DNA of 64,000 bases from Setoptus koraiensis. Its lineage: Eukaryota > Arthropoda. A program made the position numbers and the translations under genes. Where the stretch lies: NCBI GenBank assembly GCA_048013815.1, contig CM106586.1, positions 10,850,001 to 10,914,000 of the forward strand, in the 5' to 3' direction. Positions 49,451 to 61,395 of the stretch are shown here, piece by piece; the stretch's first letter is position 1; the number at the start of each line of letters is the position of its first letter. A model generated the notes under the pieces. That model had not been told where the DNA came from and ran no database searches. It saw nothing but the letters and a program-made list of their open reading frames with translations.

Positions 49451-50510
49451 AGAAAATAATGATAATAAATGCTTGTGTTATTTGGCACGAAAGAGTTGAG
49501 AGTGGTTGGATGTGCATATAGGTTGTGCGGTCACACCAGCCAAAGTTCCGATAAAGTTGTGGCGAGACGACAGTTATTTCCTCTGCAATGGCGATAAGTT
49601 GCGACATGACAATAGATCTGATAGATGCCACGCATCGATAAGTAGATAGATTGCGAGCTTGAGATTGCAGAGCGAACAAACAGTTTTATTTCAGTTTTCT
49701 CTATTCTCTTGGTAATTTAAATAATGGCCCCTTGCCAATCTTGTGCGTACAGCGCGCCCACTTGGCTGCTTTTATCGGCAGCTTTCTTCAATCTTACGCG
49801 CGCACAATCAAATTGCCCATTCAAACTTGACGACAGTTTATCGAGCGCTCCCTCTACAGAGGCCAAACTGACGAGCTGAAGTAATATTATGGATAACAGA
49901 CGGTAAATTGCATCTCAGCCGCCTTTTCGTTGGTTGGATGAAGGTTGCAGTGAACAATATTGCAGCGAACAATGTTGCACGAATTACGTACACTTACGAG
50001 TGTTGTCAGCAAACAAATGATTCCAGCGTTTCATTTCGGCAGCGATTGCTATTTATCTGTGCTGTTGCCTGATACAGTGTGCTGAATGTAAGCACGTGCT
50101 AGAGCGGCCCCAGTTTGTGAAATGGCGAGAGCGCCGAATCGCAGGGGGCGAGTGAATAAATGCGGCAGTGATTTTGGCAAATCACAAATCGACAAAATCG
50201 ACTGAATCGACTCGATTGGTGGATTGAAAAATCGATACGTTCGACTGCGAACCGTCAAAAATAAGGCTTCTTGTGTGTGTCGGCTATCAGTGTTGATGTT
50301 GTTATCGTGGCAATGACAGGCACACACGGTTTCTATTTGCGACAGAGAGCGAATTCGGGCACATACACTAATTGATTGCGCAATCATTATATCATCACCA
50401 GGGGAGCAATATGAGAATAACACGGCAGTGGAAGCCATGCTCGTGTGCCGAAGCTCACCAGCCTAAATAGGCAACACATGGCAATTATAATAATAATATT
50501 ATTATGTAAT

Positions 50511-50543
<33 letters not shown>

Positions 50544-51580
50544 TCACACAAAAGCCAGACAGGAAACATGTCATACAATTATATCATATATTAATGTAAC
50601 ATGATGACGATGACGCAACTGTGCTCGTATCAATTGGCCAGCCAGCTCTTGATTGCATGCAAATGAATCGGTGTTTTTCTTCGTGTTTGTGGTTGACACC
50701 CGAGAGCACACGTACACGCACACCGCAGGTAGCCGATAGTTGAGCTGATATGTGTGCGTGTGTGTGCGAGTTGTGCACATAGTAATCATTTCTTTTCATG
50801 TAACTGCAGATAAACGGCAGCGCGCGGCGCGAGAGAGAAAGAGGATATGTGAGATATGGAAATGGCTCTTTGTGCCAACAGGAAACAGGTAATAGGCGGA
50901 CAATGTGCGCCTATGCGCGTTTATGCGAGTTTGCATAAATTTATAAGTGCCAGTTTGTGAGCAGTCGCATAAGCGACACACACAACGAGACGATTTATCT
51001 GCGATTTAGCGGGGCCAGCCCGAGCGGCGAGCGCCACTCAATGGGAATCCGAAATGATTGATACCCGATAGATTAGCCCGGGTAGATTGGGCGGCCAACG
51101 GCGGACGCAACAATCTGCGGGCCGATAACAATCTGACGTCGGCCGCGCCGACCGAACTGACAAACTGACCGGCGCCGCTGACCACAATATGTTGTCGCGG
51201 GGCGAGTCGCCGGCAAGACGGCCAGTTCGAGACGAGATAGTGGCGCCACTTGGCCAGTTCAACTTGATGTCTTTTGTGACTGTGCACCGAGACTGTGTGT
51301 GTTGTGATCCCTTTAATCGAGATCAGCAGCAACAACAACAACAACAACAACAACAGCGGCGGCAGCGGCATAGGCAACATCTGATCTGAGTCAGATCATC
51401 TGACGACACCAACACACATTGTTGTTGGTATCATTATGCAAATCATCGCATATTGCTTTATTTTCCATCCCGCCGTCCATTGTATAAAGTGCGGCGCCCC
51501 GTTCGAGTCACCTGCGCCAGCATTGCCTACATTGCGTATATTCCGCCAGTTGGCCGGTATGTTCGGCCAGTTGCGTATGT

Positions 51581-51620
51581 GGCGAGCTAGTTACGTAAGT
51601 GGCGAGCTAGTTACGTAAGT
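51581..51620. repeat. 20-bp direct repeat
   Basis: GGCGAGCTAGTTACGTAAGT occurs twice head-to-tail, and a partial diverged copy precedes it. Each copy contains a GTAAGT donor-like hexamer. Confidence 0.85.
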
Positions 51621-52701
51621 GACAACAGTTTGCTGTCGACGCGGCCACAACAGCGAGCGGCAACTTAATCATTTAGCCCGTCAGCTCAGTTGCCGGGTTG
51701 CCGAGTTGCAGTTTCATTATCTGGCGCTCAATCGTTTCGTTTGTTTGTAAAGCTCTTATCTTTGCGAGACACCTTACCTTGTGATTTGCGCTCTCTTGTC
51801 TGGCCGAACCATTCATTCGGCCGCCATGATATATCGGCTGCGATATTGTGTGTCTGATATCGTCGGGCCACATCTCGGCCGATGCTGATGTATATCGGGC
51901 AGGCACGCAGGCGGCGAGTGAAAATTTGCGAGTTTGAGCGAAATTGTAGTTATAATCGCGCACATTATTTAGCATTAGCCAACGTTCAGTTTTTTAGGTT
52001 TGGCCGCCAGCCCGGCGCCGGCCCGCAGCCCGTCAGCCCGCGTCTCGGTTTGGCGGCAATTGCGCAATTTCGGGCCGGCGGCCGCGCCGAGCGTGCGCAA
52101 ACAAACCGCTAAATAGATCAACGCAAGGCACGGGCAAGGTGCAAAGTTGCGGGCCGGCAAAATTGCAACTAACAGGTACGACGGCCGCGACCGGCAACCT
52201 ATAAAGGGCGAGTGGTGAGCCTGGCGAGCTTGCCGAAATCGGCGCGCAAACTCAGTGCGGCGGCCGGCCAATTGATGAGCCAGTTAGCCTAACTGAGTTA
52301 GGCGTTCGCGGCGGCGGCAGGTGCCCACGGCGAGCGACGCTCGTTAGACGCCCGTTAAATGGCCGCCAATAAATAATGCGCGCATTATGTAATATCAATG
52401 GCAATAATAATAATAACAGTGACCATAATATAATATACATAATATTGTCGCCATAGGCATCAGCAGCAGCAGCAGGAAATGCCAGCAGTGGTTGGCCTCA
52501 ATCAATTGGCCATTTAGCTCATAATTTGGCTCGCTCGCACCGTACGCCGCGGTAGATTGGCCGGCCGCGCTTATTATTGCATTATCGGCCCTTGTCAGCC
52601 CGTCAGCGCCAGGCGACTTGCGCGCCGCCTATACAACAACCGTCATTACGCAATACATGTAACCAATATACGCCGTTTATATGAGTTTTACTGGGTTGCC
52701 T

Positions 52702-52767
52702 GATATAGCCCCAAGTGCGCGATATAGCCCCAAGTGCGCGAAATAGCCCCAATTGCGCGATTTAGCC
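52702..52767. repeat. 19-bp tandem repeat upstream of the SLC6 gene
   Basis: About 3.5 copies of GATATAGCCCCAAGTGCGC, the last two diverged. It ends 39 bp before the ATG at 52806, so it lies in the 5' UTR or core promoter if that start is right. Confidence 0.85.
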
Positions 52768-52805
52768 AGGTATTTGGCACAGGTATGATAGGTGCCTGAG
52801 AAAAA

Positions 52806-55800
52806 ATGCATAAAATCCTGCAGCAGCGCTCGCTGTGCCAAGAGCCCGACAGGCCCGGCGAGGCCAGCGGTCAGCAAGCGGCCGGCAGGCAATTAGTGGG
52901 CGAGAGTAGCAGTAGCTTGCCAGCGACAGCGACAACGACAACAACAACAACAAACTGTCTGATTGGCCATTGTGACCAATCGACGCAACAAACGCCACAA
53001 TCGCCGCCAACAGCAGCACCAGCAGCAAATAAACAGCAAGCCAGCGGCCATGTGAACAATCCAGCCGGCCAAGACCCAAATAGCCCAAAAAGGCCCAATA
53101 AAGCCATTAGCAATAAACAAACAAAGACACTTTACACGAGAAGAAGAATTAGATCGTCTATTAGAAGAGAGAACAGCTCGTCGTCGTCGAAATCCACGTC
53201 GTCGTCGAAATCGTCGTCGTCAAAATCGTCAAAGTCGTCGTCGTCGCAAAGTTTGTGCGCCTCTAGCGACACTGACCAACGGGGCCACGCTTGCCGCTTG
53301 CCGCAAACAAACACCAATGATATTAGTGAGTATAATATCACTAATATTGACAGTGATAATAATATCCACGACAGCAGCCATGAGCAGCAAACAAAAGAAG
53401 AAATTAATCAGTTCAGCATCGGCACAGCAGCGCCACACAAACACTTTAACACTTTGGCCCCACAACACAAACAGCCAACAAACACAACAGGCAAACAAGC
53501 TAGCACACTCCAACAAGCCAACCTTGCCAGCACCAAAGCCAGCAAAACTAAGAATAAAAACAAATCAAATAAGCGACGACAAACTGCAGCGCCAGATATA
53601 GATTGCAGCGCCAGCCAGACAGTGATTGGGGCCGGCAGTAGCGGCGGCGCCAGTAGCAACAAACAGTTAATTACCAATGACAGCAGTAGAGCAACTGACA
53701 ATGATTGCGTGATTGCGTCACAGCGGGATGATGATGATGATGCCGTAATAGATATGCAGCATCAGCATCAGCAAAACAGCAGCAGCAACAAGAAACAATT
53801 ATCGGCGGGCCCCAATTCGACAAAACAACAACTCAGCTCGCTTAGAAACCGTTATTTGCTCAGCGCGGCCTCTCGAAAGCGACTCACCTCGCTGGCCATG
53901 AACATAATTGGAGCGGGCGGCAGCAACTCCACGGCCAATCAACCGCACCACCAACAAACCAACCAAACGACGAACCAGACCAACCAGATAAAGCAGCAGC
54001 AGCAGCAGCACAAGTCTCGCACCATCATGTCCATACTGGACACAACTAAGGATTATAGCAAGGACAACAGTTCAATAATAGTGCTTAAATCACCCACTAA
54101 CGCCATGCTGAACAGAAATGGCGCCAACTCGTATCATCGCGACTCGTCCGATGCGGACCAAGCGGCCACCGTGCTGGCCACCGCTGGCGATTGTCACCAC
54201 TGTCAAACAAGCGCAAACGATTGTCACTGTCACTTGGCGAGCAATTTGCCAATTGCTCGCCAATCGTCGGCCCGACGCAATTCAATCGACAACAACGACA
54301 AGCCAATTTGCAACAACGACCACGACAGTGCAATTTGCACCACCGCCAACCAACAGCAACAACGACACACAAACAATCGTCAGTTTGTCAAGGTGAGCGG
54401 CCGTCAAGACTCGCAACAGCAGCAAGACCAAGCGCCCCCGACGGCCACAACAACGGCGCCAGACGGCAACAGCGCCAACGCAAATCTCACTGAGCTGACC
54501 AGAGCGTCGGACAGCGTCAATTCTAACCAGGCCAAGCCAACGAGATCAATTAAATTTGGCAAAGTGCTCACAGACATGACAATTATTAGTGACTCAACAC
54601 TGGGCAAATTCAGCAATAACCAAGACAACAACAGTTTGGTTCGCAAAAGTGACGTTCGCGCGCTGCCGGCCAACGCCAATCAAACTGGGCCAATCAAGAG
54701 AGAAAATTGGGACAAGAACATTGAATTTCTATTGGCAGTGGTCGGTTTTGCAGTGGACCTCGGTAACATTTGGCGCTTTCCCTATATCTGCTACAAGAAC
54801 GGCGGCGGTGAGTACCTGTGTCAATCAATTAGTTAATCATTATCGTTTATAGTTCATTAGTTGACCTCATTCGCCTAATAAGTTAGTTAGCTAATCATCG
54901 TTCAATTATTGCGATAATGTGCTCGTGCTCGCAATGCCAACACACACAAACAGGCGCCTTCTTGATACCCTACATGATCATGTTCTTGCTAGGCGGCTTG
55001 CCCGTTTTCTATCTAGAAATGTCGCTAGGTCAATACTATGCCAGCGGTTGCCTAACTGTGTGGAAGGGCATATGTCCATTAGTGAAGGGCATCGGTTATG
55101 CGATGTGCATAATTAATTTCTTCACCGGATTATATTACAATACCATCATTAGTTGGGCTGTGTATTTTTTGTTTGAATCATTCACAACAAGCGAATTACC
55201 TTGGACTAGTTGCAACAATCCATGGAACACGGACAATTGTCGCGCAATTGGCCAAAATCGCAATAATTCCATGGCCGCTAACAGTAGCGACAGTCTTAAT
55301 TATGCGCTTACAACCATGTCAACAACGTTTGATGACACTATGAGTTACACTATTGCCCCAGCAACAAAAAAATCCTATCTCAAAAGTCCGACCGATGAAT
55401 ACTTTGTGTAAGTACCCAACAATCGCTTCCTGTTTCTCGCTGCACATTGTCCAAAAATTGTTTATATGTCCACTTATATGTGACCTCTGACCGCTTCCGT
55501 GTCGTATTATCGCGCCCAGACGAGAAGTCCTCAAAACTCACCTGTCGACAGGTGTGGACGATCTAGGCCCCATTAGATGGCCGCTGGCCTCTTATTTGGC
55601 CATTGTGTTTATATTTGTCTATTTTGCCATTTGGAAGGGCGTCAAGAGTACAGGCAAGGTGAGTCACACGACAACAATATCAAACGAATTAGCGAGCAAA
55701 TCATTTCAATTGACCGATACCAAACTTTTTAAATTTGTCAACTAATTCATAATCGTCAATTATCCCCGAACAACCAAATTAAAAAAACAGGCCGTCTGGA

Positions 55801-58544
55801 TTACCGCTTTACTTCCTTATTTTGTCCTCATACCCCTACTGATTCGAGGCGTCTTCTTAGAGGGCGCCGCGGTGGGCATCAGATATTATCTCTATCCAGA
55901 TTGGTCAAAACTAAGAGAGATTCCAGTTTGGATAGACGCCGCCAAGCAGGTATTTTTCTCGTTGGGTCCAGGTTTTGGAACATTATTAGCATTGTCTAGC
56001 TACAACAAGTTTAATCACAATTGTTTTAGAGATGCCATTATAGCGGCCTCAGTGAATTGCTTTACAAGTTTTATTGCCGGTTTTGTTATATTCTCAGTAC
56101 TTGGTTATATGGCCACCATTCAGCAACAGGACATAAGCGCCGTGGCCACCGACGGTGAGTAGCAGTTTTATTTAACGCTTAGTCATGATTGGCCAGTGAC
56201 CGATAGAGGCCCATTTATCGGCTTCCATCGGTCACAGATTGAAGCATCAGCATCAGCTCTATATAACATGGTGATAATACTGATAATCACAATTGTGTGC
56301 TTGATATAATATATTATCTTGTTGTTTCCATCATCATGCCGATATATCCACATATCGTCGCACATAGGCCCCGGTCTGGTATTCCAGGTTTATCCCGCGG
56401 CGTTGGCCACCATGAAGGGCTCAAGTTTTTGGTCTATATTGTTCTTTACAATGGTCATTTCGTTGGGCATCGACAGCACTGTGAGTAGACGCGATAAACA
56501 CGTTACCACGTACTACGCTACGTGATAGCCTGCCTACTTAATTGAAATTCCTTCTCAACCAGGGCCCGCTTGACATATACAACTCAACTAATGACATGTC
56601 TCTCATTGAGCTATATTGAATTGTCTATATATATATATTATTATATTAACCAGTGTGATGTGGCCGTTGAGCCAGCGCTGGCACAACGGCCAGGTCAATT
56701 TAATCAATTTGACCAGTACCCTTTGCATCGAACGTAACAGAGACCAAAATACACAAATTTCTGTGGCACTGGCAAACAATCACTGTTGTTACAAACAAAT
56801 AAATAGAGAATTAGAGACAATTTCAACATGATTTTGTGAGGGACGCCCCCATCTTGTTTTTGCCAATCAATTATTGATTATCAATGTCCATCAGCAAATA
56901 TAATTGTGTATGTCGCGAATATTGCGTAGCACATGGGTGGCGGGTGTCGATGTTGTTGAGATTGCAAAACAAAACGAACGAACTCGAGCCAACAGGAGCA
57001 ATATAATATTTTAGTTTCTCATGTTTATGCACGACACAACACGTGCCATTTGTCCAGCCAGACAGAGAGTGCACAACTTGTCAATTTACAGAGAATTGTC
57101 AAATTAATATTGATTTCAGCCGACCGGGCAGCGAAAGTAACGAAGTGGTCAGCATGGTCGGATGGGCCATCGAGGGCCAGTGAAAGAGCGAGGGAGAGAG
57201 AGAGAGAGAGAGAGAAGAAGCCATTTCTAATCGGCTCGCATTTTGAGCGATATTTACGACATGAATTTCGTGTTAAATTGATTTCAATTGTAATGCTCAG
57301 CCAATACTAATAATGGTCAATGTGCTCCAATTTTTTCCCGCCAACCCATCGCGCCTCTGCCCATTGTGCCATCCAACTCTGGAGCAAACTCTATTTGGCC
57401 CCACTTCCAATATCGGGCGCAAATCCGTCCAAATAGTTTGGTGGCTTGGAGGCGGTCATAACTGGCCTATGTGATGAATATCCGCGATCGTTAAGAGCCC
57501 ACAGGGAGCTGTTCATTGGTTGCCTAGTAATAATAATCTACATATGCTCACTACCCACAACCACCTACGTAAGTACTACTATGGTCGTCGTCGTCGTTGT
57601 GTCTTTCTTGGAACTATTTGAGTCGCTAGTTTGCAAATTGAAATCGGAATAGTTGCAGAAATGAAAACTCGACCCGATCGAGACTTGGCCAGTTTATCTG
57701 ATCTATGCACATGCCAGACTGGCCCTCGCAAGCAGCAAACACAAGAGATAAACAAGAGTGTCCTCTCTTTAAAATGACATCTCATCTCTTCTTATCTCTA
57801 GCATATCTAGTCTTGCTTGATAACACTTTGCCCGCACTTTTCTCTCAATTTCCTTCATTTCTATATGTATGCATACACGCTATTATCAGGGCGGAAATTA
57901 CGTCATCACAGTGCTAGATGCATATGGCACCTCGCTATCGTTGCTGTTTGTAGTTTTTCTTGAGGCTGCATCAGTTTGTTGGATATTCGGAGTGACACGT
58001 TTCTCCGATAAGCTTGAGGAGATGTACGGCCAGAGGCCGGGTGTTTATTGGCGAATTTGTTGGACTTATATAAGTCCAACACTATTGTTGGTTATATTTT
58101 TGGCTGCTATTTACCAGGAGACAGACCGATACACATTATTAACGATGGATGACTATCGTTTTCCGTCATGGGCAGTAGGTTTGGGCTGGCTCATGACGGC
58201 CTCGTCGCTGGTGTGCATCCCTTTCTATGCCATCTACCTGCTGGCCAAAACCCCAGGCTCACTATCACAGGTAAAGTTTAAAAATTTTGAAGTTTCTATT
58301 TTTGAATCAACATGACTTTAATCGCGAACCCATAACAACATCCGGTTGGCGAAAAGACCAATTTCTTCAAACTTTATCCTATATTAGATTGTGATTCATA
58401 GCAAATTCAAACTATTATCATTTTTTTTTTCTCATTGTTGATTCAATACAGAGATTTAAAAAGTGTATCACGCCCATTGAGAAATCTAAATTGACTCACG
58501 ACCGGTCAGACAGTAGTTGTAATCAGAACGAGGAGGCGCCATAA
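52806..58544 (+). CDS. SLC6 monoamine transporter, serotonin-transporter-like
   Basis: Eight exons, 52806-54807, 54954-55407, 55520-55658, 55791-56154, 56368-56480, 57437-57568, 57890-58270 and 58452-58544, all GT-AG, join in frame to 1225 residues. SLC6 transporters use Na+ and Cl- gradients to take up transmitter at the presynaptic membrane. The core starts at [20 protein letters not shown] (residues 632-651); Asp 651 is the amine-binding Asp of monoamine transporters. [18 protein letters not shown] and the loop [15 protein letters not shown] with its Cys pair follow. [16 protein letters not shown] and [10 protein letters not shown] match SERT more closely than DAT. All twelve transmembrane segments are present. 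The N-terminal 630 residues are disordered, Ser/Thr/Gln/Asn-rich, with an Arg/Ser tract at about 112-150; typical SERT N-tails are 80-100. A later ATG (for example at 54577) could be the real start. SERT identity is likely, not certain. Confidence 0.94.
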
Positions 58545-59583
58545 ACGATTGAATCAATCCAGTTATGATTATAATCGGTCCAACCATTGAGACTACTGAT
58601 TTATAGCACGCTATTCATTATATAAACTATTATTTATTGTCCATGATCATAGGACTAAAACCAACAGTCCGACACAATTTATTGGGTCACACGAATTCAA
58701 TTGTCGCAATTGTACCTGAGATTGCAATCAAATCTAAACAATTCAGACAACCCAAGTCATATCAAATCTCTATCTAATGGCAAGTCAATGCATTTATTGT
58801 TTGGGCCCATGTGTAAATGACCTAGGTCGAGTTATCATGAGGCCAATCTATACTTGGCCCCAAGCAAAAGTTGATCTTCCCTCTAGGTCAATATCATTAA
58901 TATCGCTTACTATTAACATGTAACCAGAATCCTATCATAATCAATTTGCTTATTTGAATTTTGTAAATCACGAAATAACTACACCTCTATTAGCAATGTT
59001 AACACATATATATACCATAAAATGTATTATCGAACTTGATGTTGACAGCAAAATATTAATCCTCCGTTTTCCATCAGATTCATACAAGTGCTCGTGAAAG
59101 ACTGCGTAAAATCGTCAGAGAGAGAGAGGGATAAAATATTTTGAATGCGGAGGGATATCTGAATTTTATTTTTATTCCAGCGATCAAAAGTGAAAAAATA
59201 TTCACTTGAACAGTATGCGCTCGCTTGAATATTTTTCGGGCGATGCCGGCGCCTCTGCCGGATTTTTTTCGAACCCGATGCAGGCCTTCGGAAAATCGGC
59301 ACGCAGCACAATATGCTGTCATATGAAAATAAGTTTAGTTAGATCTTTCACACTAATACAACGCCTCTGGCGGCCGACTTTGCCGTTGTCCTTAAAATGC
59401 AGATATATACCGGAGACAAATAATAAATCTCTATTATCTAACTGTTGTAAACTCACATTGTTGTCGTCAGAAGAAAATTCAGATGAAAATACTCATCTAC
59501 TGCTCTTAATATTCTGGCATCTAGATATTATCTGATAGCACCCCGAGAACGCTTAGAGAAATCTTCATCTCTAGACGGAAGCA
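58545..59583. other. SLC6 3' flank and left arm of the inverted duplication
   Basis: The first 0.7 kb is the 3' UTR or flank of the SLC6 gene, AT-rich with no gene seen. Bases 59357-59445 contain AACGCCTCTGGCGGCCGA and ACCGGAGACAAATAATAAAT, which recur inverted at 61929-62017, so this is the duplicated promoter of the PDHX-like gene. Confidence 0.5.
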
Positions 59584-60480
59584 ATGTCAATCGCGAGTCA
59601 CGCTTGGAAATCAGTCAAATCACATGTACCTCTAATTAAATTCAGGAAGGCTCAGCCGATCAGGGATCATGCCGAGCTCAAACTCACAAAAGCCACTTCC
59701 ACCTCGTCTATTAGAGATCATGCCCAACTAGATCGCACTGAAGCCAGTTCCACCCTGTCTATTAGTGGAATGAGACAAACGATCGCAAAGAGGCTAATGG
59801 AAAGCAAAAGACAGATACCTCACAGTTACATGTCCATCGAATCTGATGTTACACAATTGATTAGACTCAGGCAGCAGATCAATCGTAGCACGGCTGCTCA
59901 AAAAGTCTCTCTGAACGACTTCATAATTAAGATCGCTGCCGTAACCCTAAGGCAGGTTCCACAAATCAATGCTCGCTGGAACGAACCAACGCAATCTGTA
60001 GAACTCTTACAAAATGTAGATATCTCACTTGCGGTTGCCATACCGGATGGTCTGATAACGCCAATAGTCAAGAACGCAAACTCTCAAAGTGTACTATCAA
60101 TATCTCGTATTGTGAAAGATCTCGCAGCTCGAGCGAAGATAGGCAAATTGCAACTGGACGAGTTTCAAGGAGGCAGTTTCAGCCTGTCTAATCTTGGAAT
60201 GTTTGGCATTGATCATTTCAGCGCTATTATAAATCCTCCTCAAGCTGCCATTTTAGCGATCGGTCGAACGAGGCAGGCATTTGTCGCCTCCCAAAGTAGC
60301 CACCCCATGATGGCCACAATTGATGATGAAAAGTATGGCATCGACAACGTTCGAGTAGCTAATTTAATGAACGTAACGCTCTCATATGACTCAAGGGTTT
60401 GTGAACAGCAAGATGTGGCAAAATTTTTAGAAACATTTAAATTTTTTGTAGAGGATCCGTCTAATGTTGTTAGCACATGA
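59584..60480 (+). CDS. Core-only PDHX-like (E3-binding protein) paralogue
   Basis: 298-residue intronless gene. E3-binding protein (PDHX) attaches dihydrolipoamide dehydrogenase to the E2 core of the mitochondrial pyruvate dehydrogenase complex. Residues 1-25 are basic and amphipathic, like a presequence. Residues 26-42 and 43-59 are a 17-residue tandem repeat (IRDHAELKLTKATSTSS / IRDHAQLDRTEASSTLS). From about residue 60 the acyltransferase-type core follows: GMRQTIAKRLMESKRQIPHS, VSLNDFIIKIAAVTL, DISLAVAIPDGLITPIV, FQGGSFSLSNLGMFGIDHF and INPPQAAILAIGR. The E2 active-site motif DHRxxDG reads DSRVCEQ at 269-275, so the catalytic His is absent, as in PDHX (SDSRVVDD). Lipoyl and E3-binding domains are missing; human PDHX has both. 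An AATAAA signal follows at 60542. A full-length gene elsewhere is likely. Confidence 0.92.
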   Translation: MSIASHAWKSVKSHVPLIKFRKAQPIRDHAELKLTKATSTSSIRDHAQLDRTEASSTLSISGMRQTIAKRLMESKRQIPHSYMSIESDVTQLIRLRQQINRSTAAQKVSLNDFIIKIAAVTLRQVPQINARWNEPTQSVELLQNVDISLAVAIPDGLITPIVKNANSQSVLSISRIVKDLAARAKIGKLQLDEFQGGSFSLSNLGMFGIDHFSAIINPPQAAILAIGRTRQAFVASQSSHPMMATIDDEKYGIDNVRVANLMNVTLSYDSRVCEQQDVAKFLETFKFFVEDPSNVVST

Positions 60481-60744
60481 TGATCATCAAAAATGTGTGT
60501 GTTTTCATGTTAAGTTTGATTTTTCCGTCTGTACATTAGAATAATAAAAGAATTCAAATGCTACGAGTATCCCTAATTGATGAAAAACTCTGCACCTTCG
60601 TTGTTGCTTGATTTTTGATATTAACAAATGAGCACAAGTGAAAATGCTGTATCAACTAGATAGACTATTGAAGCGAACAAGCTACATTTTATTTAACCAC
60701 TGACCTTGGTCAGAATCATACAGTATGTTATAGTTTCATGATTA
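60481..60744. other. Convergent 3' UTRs
   Basis: Between the PDHX-like stop and the stop of the second epsilon gene. AATAAA signals face both ways: 60542 on plus, and about 60690 on minus, where AAATAAAATGTAGCTTG corresponds to ACATAAAATATAGCTTG after copy 1. No other gene. Confidence 0.6.
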
Positions 60745-60912
60745 CTACTGAGCGGCACCTTCTTTTCTAACCGTATCTACTCTTTTGATGGTGGCCTCGC
60801 CCTGGTCTGGGTATTTGCTTCTTGCATCCTTTTTGATTGCCTGCCTAAGCTGACGAGCGGCAATCTGTGAAAATCTCAGATAGTTTAGTCCTAGTTCACG
60901 CCAATAAACCAT
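60745..60912 (-). CDS. ATP5F1E: Mitochondrial ATP synthase F1 subunit epsilon, copy 2
   Basis: 55-residue epsilon subunit of F1-ATPase, starting MVYWRELGLNYLRFSQIAAR at 60912. The first 89 coding bases are identical to copy 1 at 6553. The remaining 80 or so bases differ at eight sites: six synonymous, one Gly-to-Ser (KKDARSKYP), and one that turns the last Gln codon CAG into the stop TAG. Homology continues into the 3' flank (AATCATGAAACTATAACATA against AATCACGAAATTATAACATA) and into blocks of the 5' flank. The copy therefore arose by DNA duplication, not from a spliced transcript. The mostly silent changes suggest both copies make working protein. It lies inside the inverted duplication. 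Confidence 0.93.
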   Translation of the reverse strand: MVYWRELGLNYLRFSQIAARQLRQAIKKDARSKYPDQGEATIKRVDTVRKEGAAQ

Positions 60913-61395
60913 GATTAGTGAATGACTTATTTCGGTTATATGCGAATATTAGATCTTTCTGATAGTTGTGTGTGTTGATACAACTTTGAATAGGCAGAGA
61001 TATTGATGGGGCTAATGAGTGAAAACACTGAAAACAGTGATCGTTAGATAATAAAGTAAAGGATCATGTGTTTATCTTCTTCTAGAATTTAGAGTTTAAT
61101 AAATAGTAATAATAATAAAATTTAGCCACCCGTGCGCGAGCATAGAGGACGTTCACAAGTGCAATTATTGAAAAAGAAAAGGTCCGTACAATAAGGCGCG
61201 AAATTCGACAAGCCGTTATTCATTTTGGTGGTATGAGTAGTGATCTCGCCGATGACCTATAGGCGACCACCATTCTATAATGACGAATAAAAAGATTGAA
61301 GGAAAAGAGTTAACAAAAAAATTTTTAGTTGCAGAGAATCTGTGGCTAGATCATGAACAAATTGTTGGAGCTGAATTGTTTGATTCCAAAGACGT
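60913..61395. other. Upstream region of ATP synthase epsilon copy 2
   Basis: Promoter and 5' UTR of the minus-strand epsilon gene; the block 61154-61176 matches 6416-6438 before copy 1. The 68-codon plus-strand frame beginning at 61280 is antisense to an exon and has no homology. Confidence 0.45.

Larger units (their letters stand above)
45989..52805. other. Intergenic, 6.8 kb, minisatellite rich
   Basis: Divergent promoters of the GAS1-like gene and the SLC6 gene must lie here. It holds imperfect GATTTTGTTATTTCGTGG repeats (about 46100-46215), two 9-bp CG-rich minisatellites, GT tracts at 47927-47941 and 50513-50542, an A-rich repeat near 49335-49450, a 20-bp direct repeat at 51581-51620 and a 19-bp repeat at 52702-52767. 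Strong minus-strand donor-like sites (GTAAGT near 48593, GTAAGG near 51776) may mark 5' UTR exons of the GAS1-like gene. I found no recognisable coding exon. Confidence 0.4.
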
